A stretch of 64,000 bases of DNA, taken from assembly GCA_942159475.1 (NCBI GenBank), contig OW804096.1, forward strand, positions 107,110,194 to 107,174,193, given 5' to 3'. The notes under the pieces are model-generated. The model had not been told where the DNA came from. It was given only the letters and a program-made list of their open reading frames with translations, and ran no database searches. Source of the stretch: Sthenelais limicola. Lineage: Eukaryota > Annelida > Polychaeta > Phyllodocida > Sigalionidae. How positions within the stretch are numbered: the stretch's first letter is position 1; each line of letters opens with the position of its first letter. Position numbers and translations under genes: made by a program. Shown in pieces: positions 22,310 through 31,846 of this stretch.

Positions 22310-24633
22310 TGTGAAGTAGTGAACTTTAGATTCTGTTAGTTGAATTGAATCTATGAGTCATACAGTTTTTAGTTCTGTTAAGATTAATTCCTTTCAATTT
22401 AGCTAGTCAAACATGGCCAAAACTTACGGCGAATTTACACAGTTTCTGACCTGCCTGCTGACAGTAGGCCTACATTACTGTTTATTTGCAAGAAAAGCTT
22501 TTATTTTTTTATCATTATTCCTTTACTATGGTAGCAGTTGTGTAGTAAATGTAGAATCACAACTCTGAGGTGGTATATGAACATGTTTTCCTCATGGGTG
22601 CTTGAAAATATACTCGCTAACATACTCGCTATCACTTGTGTGTCAAAGGCAGACTTTTCTCACCCCTATGTTCATACCATTCCCTTATTTTGTTCTATCA
22701 TAATACAACACATTTTCTCACGATTAGCCTGAACTAGCTCTTTGCCACTGTAAGCCAGATTGTAGACCTCCATGTAAATTTTTCAAGCAGAAACAGCCCT
22801 GCTTATCTCTATGTGGATGCCTGGGATCATGCTCTTGCTGTTATATATATATATATATATATATAATACTTTTTATTCAAATAAGTTGTACAGTTACATA
22901 AATGCGGAGTCAATAATCGAATAGGTTGAAACCCTCTGCTCATTCGCAGTTGTGCATTATTCAGCTAAACATGATCTTTTCAAACACTTTTTTCAGCTGT
23001 AAATATGTTGTGCGGTCAGCCATAATCACTAAAGAGTGTATTTACCCTACAAGGAAGGAGTTTGCTTAATAAATTAGTAAAACATTTTTTAGTGAATTTT
23101 ATTTGATATTTTTTTCAGATTTTACCTCTAATATTCTTTTTAAAATGAAAACCATCATTCTTTGAGACTTCTATCACATTCTTTGACCCTGAAAACCTAT
23201 GTTTTGACACTAATCTTGTCTTTCTATGTCAAATAGAAGTGAAGTTAGGATGTTGGTTGAATTTTTGGCAGACATTTTGTAAAAACGTCATTTTTTCGGG
23301 GGTGATATCACACGTGTCTTAGGATAAATCTTTTTCTATTGCCCTAAGGTGCTACCATACCAAAGGGGACCTTTGCATCATGACTTGAAGTATAAAATCG
23401 TTAAGCCCACCAACTAACTGTGTTTTTATTTTATTTTTTCAAATTGTTCTATTTTTTATGTTATAATATAATCAAATATAAGCTTTTACCCCTGAATATG
23501 ATTAGTTACCTAGATTCTTGGTAATCATCCACATTTTAGGACTTCAAATTTGGGCGACGTTTTTTCTGAGTGAAAAAACTTCGCCCAATCTATTTCAAAT
23601 TTAGTCAATTATATAAAGCTTGATTGTTATTTTTGACTTTTTTAATACATGACTGACTCCATTTTAGACCATTTTAGTTTTATTTATTGAAAATTTGTCA
23701 TTCATAACAATATCCACTCAAGGACGGTGACGTTTTCATGCAGTAGAGTCATATATATGATGTGTCACAGGAAATTGAGTCAAAATAAAAAAAGAGATGT
23801 TATTCAAAGTGATTAAATGATCGGATATTATTGTTGGAATATTCTCGTTTTTACAGTGCCTTGTGCTAATGATCATAGCAATATCTGTACCAAATTTCAG
23901 GACAGTGTATTAAATATATCTTTGATATATCCTTGTGTTCTTGTCAAAGAATGATGAGAAGAATATGTTGCATCCTGTGATGTCCATACCTCCTCCATGC
24001 AATGTATTATAATCACTCATCTACATGAAATATATTGATCAATATTTTTTATTTTGTAATTGGAAGTTACCTAAGGACCTGTTTCTTAAAACTAAGCAGG
24101 ATATAAACATCAAAATCAAATTATTTATTGAATACAAGGATTCTAATAGGGGCGACGTTTTTACACTGCCAAGTCATATATTGAGTGAAAACTGTAAAAA
24201 CGTCGCCCAATCTAAAGTCTAAATAACTCACTTATTATAATCTTGACAGCTACTGAAGATCATTTTCCACCAAGTTCAAGATCATATTATGGTAAATGAA
24301 TGGAAAATTATTTAATTTGGCCAATATTTACCTCATGTTCTTATGTAAAAACGTCCTCATAATGTAGAAAAAACGTCGCCAGGTGGCGACGTTTTTTCCA
24401 CCTATTATTAGTATCAGTGTCACCTAAGGTCTGAGAATCTTCCAATGGTGGTATACATGTGTCTGCCAAGCTATGCTTATAAAATCAGAGTTCTTAGACA
24501 AAATTGATTTAATTATTTTAGAAAGCACAGCCTTTCTGTCTGGCGACGTTTTTACACCTCAATTTAGCCATTTTCACATTGATTGACTTAGGAGCATTAA
24601 TTCTGCTGATATATTCAACCTTAATATTAATAT

Positions 24634-24800
24634 AGAATGTAACTCGAGCAGTGTCTAGGAGGCTGTATACGATGCCCACAAGTTTTTACCGATCTGAGTA
24701 TCTCTCGAGAGGCCGCTAGGCCTCGAGAGAGATACTCAGGTCGGTAAAAACGAGTGGGCATCGTATACAGCCTCCTAGACACTGCTCGAGTTACATTCTG
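24634..24800. repeat. 167-bp near-perfect palindrome
   Basis: Arms of about 78 bp start AGAATGTAACTCGAGCAG and differ at only a few bases. The centre is AGGCCGCTAGGCC. The sequence is absent from the corresponding point of unit copy 1 (about 17965), so it is an insertion. As RNA or single-stranded DNA it would form an extremely stable hairpin. No coding potential. Confidence 0.9.
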
Positions 24801-24804
24801 TTTT

Positions 24805-25294
24805 TATATCATGATCCCATGTTTAGAAAAAAGTCAGAAACGATTTCTTTATCTACCTAGTTCGTACAACGATCCGCCATATTGAGTGACAAGTTTCGAA
24901 GCGTATGACGTGACGAATGGGCGTGACGTCACGTGCAGCGCGACGTCGCGGTTCATTTTTTACTAGGGGGAGTCATGGAAAAACAATGCCCGCGTTTTGA
25001 GGCGTAAATTACGCAATCCACCTTGTGTGAAGGAGGTATTTAGAGATAAGATGTGTTTAATGAATAAATATAAATCATTTAAGTCTTATTTCTCCATAGA
25101 ATATTAACAAAATTGACTGTTGTCTCAGATCAAATTTCACCTGGTTCTCCCCTAGCTAGTACAGTCCATCGGGCATTGACCAATAGGAAGCCTCTAAATG
25201 AATACGCCTAAATTCACGCGTGGTCACTGATACACATTATACAATGGGCGGATTTCACTCTATTCCAGGGGATACAACCCCCGATCATGATATA
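24805..25294. mobile_element. 490-bp MITE
   Basis: Ends TATATCATGATC (24805-24816) and its exact inverse (25283-25294) bound a segment absent from unit copy 1. The inside is non-coding and contains TGACGTCA overlapping CACGTG at 24924-24935. It abuts the 167-bp palindrome, so the two may be one composite insertion. Confidence 0.6.
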
Positions 25295-25610
25295 AATCAT
25301 TTTATTCGGTTTTCATCCTCCATTCTATGGCACAAATTTGATTTGTGTATAATTTGATTCAACTATATTTTTTTCCAACATAACTATAAGTTTGGTAATG
25401 ATTAATTGGGTATATCCCTTGATTTGATAGTATGTACTTAAAAAAATATACATCACAGATACACAAAAGTATACATTTTAATGATGCTTATGTCAAGACG
25501 GATGTATCTAGTCAATTCCTTTGTCTTTAAGATCAGAATCGACAAAGTTATTGCCCAATAAATCGAAAAAACGGGGGATTGCACTACTTTCTTGAGAATG
25601 GGTCATATAT

Positions 25611-28343
25611 GGGCAGGAATTCACTGTCAGCAAATTTCTGTTACGTCCAACATTTGACGAATATTTGCATATATTGAATTAATATTCAAAGGTGAAATTC
25701 TGGTAGGCTAATAGATTTGTGTATTGGGCATAAATTACTGTAAAATAATACAGTCATATTTTTTCTAGAAATATTCAAATTTTGTTCCCCAGAACAGGAC
25801 ACCACAGTGATTTTGTGGTGTCTAACATTGTTAGGTTGATTTTGAAAGCCATTATTTTTGCTTTAATATCAGGAGCTGAATGTTAAAAGGTTAGTCAAGT
25901 GTTGGACATTTTTGTTGGAAATAAAATTAGATAGTTTAGAAGTACTTCAGCAGTACCAGAATGAATATCTGCATAGATAAATTCAATGCAGTTATTAATA
26001 CCATTTTGGTGTCCAAAAATGTTACGTCCATACATTGCTATCAAGTGACTGGAAGGGAAGGTCCCCCAGGATTCACCCTGCCTTCTTTTAATAGCCAGGG
26101 GAACTTGTTATCACATGACATTTATTTTAAAATAACCATACCAGTCTATTTAAGATAAGTCTGTGAATCATTTCACAAGTGTGGTAAATAGGGTGAAAGT
26201 GTTACGTCCAACCAGCAGTTTAAAAGGTCAATTTATTGTAAATGATAAGCTCCTATGAAACATATACTGTGTTGGAAGCTAATTGTACATCCTTTATGTC
26301 ATCAAAACACTTGTTTTTGAATTGATGAAAGCTATTTATGTCCATTGACATAGGAGCACATGTCAAAGGAGTGGGAATCTGACTGCTGTTACGTCCAACC
26401 ACCATCTTAACATTTTCCCTAAAAATCTCATGAAAAGTACCAGGGATCCAATATCTAATACATTTCACTTGGAAATCAAATATTTCACTTTCAAATTACT
26501 AAAATAATAGGTCTCTAGAAGACATTGGGAGTTAATAATACTAGATTTCTGAACCCATGTCCAAAGTTTTGGTGCTGACACGTTAGACCCAGTCTGAATT
26601 TATGGTGTCCATTGTTACGTCCATGCTGTGTCCATGTTACGTCCATTCCATCATATTGATAAAGCATATTTTTGTTGGATTTATTCCACAATTGAAATTA
26701 AAAATAAAAATCATACATATTTTAAAGGTTGGGTATGGTACAGATGAAGTCCTAACCCAACTAATAATTTTAAAAAAAGACTATTTATAGGTAGGACGTA
26801 ACTCAGGACACCAAATTGTGACCTGGACCTAACAATGGACACTAAATGGTGTCCTATGTTACGTCCATCATATAATTCTTTTGTTTTTGAGGTAAAGAGG
26901 CCAAGTATGTATCATATAAAGGCATAAGATTTGAAATGTTAGTAGAGTGACACAAATGACTATCAATTGTGCTAAAGGTTTAAAAAAAAACCATCAAACT
27001 TTTTGGTGTCCTGTTACGTCCATTAAATTTTGTTGGTGTCCTGTTACGTCCATTCAGTTAAAAGGAGACAACTACCAAAATATCTTATTTTTGAAGCTCT
27101 AATTTGAACAATTATGTTCCCTGAAATGTTTGGCATTTACGAAAAGGAGTTTCAATTAGATCTAGTGGCCCATAGCTGTAAAGAACTACTTATTCTGATC
27201 TAAGGTACAGTATCAAAAAAGCTGAGTTTGGACGTAACATGGACACAAAAATTTTGTTTTTGATCTTTCTCAAAATGAAGTTCGAATTTAGACATAAAAA
27301 GACAAATACAAAATTGCTCATACAAATTATGCTTGTATAAATGTACACTATATTACTAACAATCTGAAATACATATTGTTATTTTGCATTCAAACCTTGA
27401 AATTGTGTCCATGTTACGTCCATCATCAATTTCACCTCAGAACTCCTCTTATAAGCAGAATTTTACAGAAAAATCTTCTCAGGGGTGAAATATTTATGTT
27501 TGTTTTAGTTTTTTAACTAATTTCATCAGGCTGAAATATATTTAAACTCAGTTTAATAAGGTGGAAAGATTGTGATTGGTGTCCTGTTACGTCCATCATT
27601 ACCTGCACAAATTTGCTGATAATTAATTAAATATTACATGGATCACCTTGCCCTTTTATATATTTATGCGGAATAGTGTCTTACATCAATATACAATCCT
27701 GTTTTAACATTTTGGGTGGTTTGAATTTCTAAAATAATCACTGGACGACGAGGCGCCAGTGGCCATCCAAGAGATTGCCTAATTCTCCCCTTTGACAACA
27801 GGACGCGCCACCGGTACTCGGAGCGGCGAAATTGGACTAGGAAAGTTGGCTACTTCACCCGATTTCGTATGTTTTCGCAGTCAACGGGAAAAAAGAATTA
27901 CGGATTTGTCATCCTTAACATGTTTGAGAATGAAAAAGTCCGGGTTCATAGTGTCTATATTGTACTCGTAATGCACATAGGCTGATTTCCCAATGCATGT
28001 CTAGCTAGCCAGTGCTTAAGCCTTCTTCCTCGCACTTGGCCGTACTCGGTAACATGCTCGTAGTGACGTCATAGCAGCCACCGTATGATTTGCAAAACAT
28101 CGCCCGTCATCGCGGCGATCGTTTTGCACATTTAATTAAACACAAACCAAACGATATCTAATACGTTTGTTGATGGGCGGGATGGTGGGCAATGTCAATG
28201 TACAAAAACATTCCATACTTATGAAAGTAAATAGCCCAAGACATCCCTTCATTCCTATCAAATTGTGACGATAGTTCTAATCTGGTGCCACACACACCCC
28301 TGGTTGGACGTAACAGAAATTTGCTGACAGTGAATTCCTGCCC
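25611..28343. mobile_element. 2.7-kb TIR element with dispersed GTTACGTCC motif array
   Basis: Perfect 41-bp terminal inverted repeats (25611-25651 and 28303-28343) begin GGGCAGGAATTCACTGTCAG and end in GTTACGTCCAAC. Six-base ATATAT flanks both sides (25605-25610, 28344-28349), as for a target duplication. Fourteen copies of GTTACGTCC are scattered through the element: forward at 25640, 26021, 26201, 26388, 26614, 26636, 26858, 27013, 27043, 27413 and 27585, inverse at 26794, 27230 and 28306. Many are preceded by GGTGTCC. There is no coding frame of note. The segment 27740-28290 is less AT-rich, lacks the motif except in the TIR, and includes TGACGTCA at 28064-28071. The motif is part of the TIR, so binding by a transposase or host factor is the natural inference. 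Confidence 0.85.
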
Positions 28344-29459
28344 ATATATCTTGTATTTTTATCGAACAGTCGAACAGTTACATCATATTTCAGAAAAGGA
28401 CGCCAGCCTCTCCATAATGAAGGTCTTCCTGGGGATCCTATATTATAAATAGGCCCCCCTACCTATCTACCTGCTATTCAGTTAACATGATATATCGACA
28501 TCCCGACGGGCAAATGAACGCGATTCTACGCGATTTTTAATGCGCAATCATCTCGCAATAGTTCTGTGATGAGAGTGGACGCTTTTCACGCAATAATTAT
28601 TGCGCAATGATTGCGTGATGATCACGCTAAGGGTATAACGCAATATTGGTGCAATAATCAGCAAATTCTTATGGCGTTTTGAGCAGGATATTTGTATACT
28701 ACAGATTCCTTATATCGAAAGCATCATAAATAAATGAGAGACTTCATGGCAGTTTCATTTTTCTGCCATAGAAGTGGCAGTATAATATCTTCTCACAGAA
28801 TGGTTTGAATGGTATCAGTATTCCCCAAACATTTCGAAGAGAGTTTAGGGCAGTGCATGTGTTGCCCTATCTTTATATGCATCATTTTATTTTCATCAAT
28901 TCTACCATCTTCTTTGTGAGCCTGAAGCATAGAAGTCCCTCATCTGATGTGTTCCAGTTGTTTGTTGGCTCTGCCTTATCCAAGCCTCTATAGGGGCAAT
29001 CTATATGTACAGTCATTAGGGTGTTTTGACCACAGCATTTTTCAATATCAAACAGGTATATAACGCACATAAACTAAAGATGTATATCATTTATAACATT
29101 TCTATGTATACACATGATATGAAATAGCTATAATGGTGTAAATGCCACAAGTGTATTAACGGCACTTTTATTGTAAAAGAAATTGTAAATGCACCCAAGT
29201 TCCCCGTTGCACCACCTGGTGAAAACAGTATCGCCACCTGGTGAGGACAAGTGGCATAATGGTAATAGCTAAGGGTAATGGGCTACTACTTTAATTATTT
29301 TACGATGTATAACTTATTAAATCTATAAGAAAAAACAGAGCTATTATTATATTGTTTGTATGAATATAGGCGACACTTAAGGTGCTACTCTGAGTCTAAC
29401 TGTGTTACAACTCTCTACCCATCAGTATCAAATATATTATTACATAAAAGGGAAAAATA

Positions 29460-29690
29460 AGGCTCAGGAATATACCTGACTCTCTCTTTAAAAATATCAT
29501 CTAACACTCAGGAGTACACCTGATTCCCTTGCTCTAACATTTTATAACTCTCTACTCAACTGTATTGAATAATATTGCCTGACAAGGAGAATCTTCCCTC
29601 TCAGGAGTACACCAGTTCATTTCTCTTTGTGCAAGGTTGTGAATAATGTTATCATATAAGGAGAATTTTCTCACTCAGGAGTATACCTGT
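29460..29690. repeat. Degenerate repeats with CTCAGGAGTAYACCTG
   Basis: Variants of this partly palindromic motif occur at about 29462, 29507, 29599 and 29677. Similar intervening text (CTCTACTCA, AAGGAGAATYTTC) suggests decayed tandem units of 80-100 bp. Confidence 0.6.
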
Positions 29691-29819
29691 TTATTCGTCT
29701 TAATATGCAAGGTCTTATGCAAAGATAGCCCCAAAAGCGCTTAATCCGTAGTTATCACTATTACACTTGTTATTTTATCTTTAAATTTATTTTTCTCATT
29801 TAACTTGTATATTTTATTC

Positions 29820-29936
29820 TTTCGGCCAAGGTAACGGCAGGGAGAACTTGATGTAAAATCTAGAAGTCTGTATACCTGTGTTATCACATATGTACTGTTC
29901 TATACGATTAATAAAGTAGTATCTTATCTTATCTTA
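29820..29936 (+). mobile_element. Retroposon 3' end with (TCTTA)n tail
   Basis: ATTAATAAAGTAG followed by repeated ATCTT units (about 29910-29936) resembles the 3' terminus of a LINE or SINE that ends in a short tandem repeat instead of poly-A. No upstream reverse transcriptase is visible, so it is a truncated or non-coding copy. Confidence 0.5.
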
Positions 29937-31249
29937 TCAAATTCCCATTATTTCGAACATATATAATAGAATAGTTTTCTATGTATAAATTAGGATTTGA
30001 GACCAGAAAAAAATAATTATCTTACCCTACATAAGTTAGTGACCAATCAGTATTTAACATATATACAGTATATACATCAATTTTAGCTGAATAAAATGAT
30101 TTCCGGTTTGTGAAAAGGTACTTTAGCTATGTGAAAAAAATTGGGGTTGTACAAGACATATTCTTCTTCCTATAGTAAAAACCGCTTATATACGTCATGG
30201 GCTAAATAGAAAATGAATTGCAATGTGCAGATATGTGACAAATATGTCACTGGATGACCCGACTGTCACGTTTTTTTTAAAAAATATTTGCGCAAAATGG
30301 GGAAGGGTAAGTGCAGATTTGGAATGTATAGGGGTTTCTTTGACTTGGTGTCAGAGCGTGAGTATATGTGTCAGAGAATGGAGTGACAGATGCCCAACAG
30401 TAAGTGTGAATGCTAGGTGAGTGAGCAGTGCCAGTGTACTGTTGTGGCTGCATTATAATGAGTATTTAGACGTGATTTTGAATGCGCATTATATGCGCAA
30501 TTGAGATCACACCAATATTGATGACTTTTGAAGAAAACATGTATTTGCAAATGCAATTGGTTGAGTAACACATGTTTAATACAAACATAAATGAATATGA
30601 ATGAGAACCTGATCCACCACAAGTGTGAGATCACCAAAACATTGGAGGAAATGGGCGCAATGGATTTCACATAATGGTTGCTAATGGTATGTCCATTTCA
30701 CTGTGATTCAAAGCCATAAGTATCACACTTCACTAGTTTGCGGTCAATCACAAAATGATCACAGTGCAATCACACTTAATTGCACTCAGTGCCTGTCGGG
30801 ATGTAGGCCTACAGAAGTCTGTCTGATTCAAAATGACAAATATCAAATAGGCTATTAAATTCCCCCCCCCCCTAGCTCATTTATCCACGGTTTGATTTCT
30901 AGTTTGTAATAGGCCTACCATCTATTAATAATAATAGTTTAACCGACAAATTATTGTGCATAAAAAGTTCAAAATACACTGGTAGGCCTATAGGACCAAG
31001 CTACACAGTGTAGCTATAGGATCGTTGATAGGACTAGCCTACAAACGGAATTGCAGCGGGGAGTATCTAATTTCGTAACACCTCATGATGATTCATGACG
31101 TGGAATGTACGTATGCCTACACTGCCTCTAAAACTGCAGAAAAGGGGAATCCCCAAGATAGTCCAAACGAACCTCGCTCCGCCTGAGACTATCCCCAAGA
31201 TAGACTGTGTGTATAGCATATAGCCTAGTCTTATGGCACCGCCTGGTGG

Positions 31250-31846
31250 ATGAGCGCCTATACTAATCCCAATGTTTATCAGAGAGCATCATGGGCCGCC
31301 GACACTTTGAGAACGATTCATCGTGAGTCCGGAGATGTATCAAACAAGGGCGTTGATGTACTTGAATACCCCTGCCTATCATCGACAAACCTTGCTATGA
31401 GTGTGGACAAAGATATCAACGGTATGGAGGAAATCAATACCAAGATGTTGGTCAGTGATTATGTGAATTTTAGACTAGAAAAACAGAATCTTGAATGGCC
31501 GGGGCCTGATAAGCCTACGCTGCCGCAGCCTGGCCGTGTGGCACGGACGATGAGAGTCCTCGGGGAGGAGTTCGAGAATCGATACACGGAGGTGTTTCAA
31601 CAAATGTGTAATCAACTTCATATCACTCCAAATACAGCTTATCCAACATTTACCGCAATTGTGAATGAGTTATTTAGTGACGGTGTAAAATGGGGTAGAA
31701 TTGTTGCCCTGTTTTCTTTTGGTGGCTCTCTGGCCGTCCAATGTGTTGAAAAGGAAATGCCACCTTTGGTGGATCAAATCGTAGAGTGGGTCTCCGCATA
31801 TGTTGACAACAGATTACAATCATGGATAAATGAACATGGTGGATGG
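31250..31846 (+). CDS. Bcl-2 family protein (Bcl-2/Bcl-w-like), first large coding exon (partial)
   Basis: The exon encodes 199 residues. In order: an unrecognised N-terminal 60 residues; a BH4-like helix, TKMLVSDYVNFRLEKQNLEW (64-83); BH3, VARTMRVLGEEFENRY (97-112), with the Leu and Gly-Glu-Glu of the LxxxGDE pattern; BH1, ELFSDGVKWGRIVALFSFGG (140-159), with the invariant NWGR-type Trp-Gly-Arg; and BH2 start SWINEHGGW (191-199). A GTAAGT donor follows directly after the Trp codon in phase 0. That intron position, right after GGW in BH2, is the one known from vertebrate BCL2. The presence of BH4 and the EMPPLVDQIVEW segment point to an anti-apoptotic Bcl-2/Bcl-xL/Bcl-w type. BAX/BAK types are less likely. 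The rest of BH2 and the C-terminal membrane anchor should be in a later exon, which I could not find. The ATG used is the first in frame with the conserved domain. A 5' untranslated exon may lie upstream. Confidence 0.9.

Larger units (their letters stand above)
18712..23416. mobile_element. 4.7-kb DNA transposon with ~400-bp terminal inverted repeats
   Basis: The ends read TAGTTGGTGGGCTTA (18712-18726) and its inverse (23402-23416). Similarity between the ends extends inward to about 19112 on the left and 23035 on the right. The 3-bp direct repeat ACT flanks it (18709-18711, 23417-23419), and the uninterrupted paralogous site at 16921-16935 reads CATTGACTGTATTTT, confirming both the boundaries and the duplication. 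The inside holds a decayed gene (20805-21965), a (TA)n tract at about 22843-22865 and a pyrimidine-rich tract at about 19550-19710. A 3-bp duplication is used by several superfamilies, and I cannot assign one. The TIRs contain GACGTTTTTACA, resembling the motif of the host unit. Confidence 0.85.
23417..25610. repeat. 1.79-kb unit, remainder of copy 2 (interrupted)
   Basis: This continues the second tandem copy after the 4.7-kb transposon and aligns with 16926-18296. GGCGACGTTTTT motifs or inverses occur at 23553, 24150, 24195, 24372, 24391 and 24542. The pair at 24372-24402 is a back-to-back palindrome around CCAGG. Compared with copy 1, it has an extra segment at about 24475-24600 and an insertion at about 24630-25294. 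It ends where the GTTACGTCC element is inserted. Confidence 0.8.
28498..30804. mobile_element. Probable 2.3-kb TIR element
   Basis: ACATCCCGACGGGCA at 28498-28512 is the inverse, with one mismatch, of TGCCTGTCGGGATGT at 30790-30804. Subterminal DNA on both sides is rich in short GCGCAAT, ATTGCG and TGATCAC words (28520-28660 and 30470-30780). No target duplication is evident, and no transposase is seen. It encloses the degenerate repeats and retroposon tail listed separately. Confidence 0.45.
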
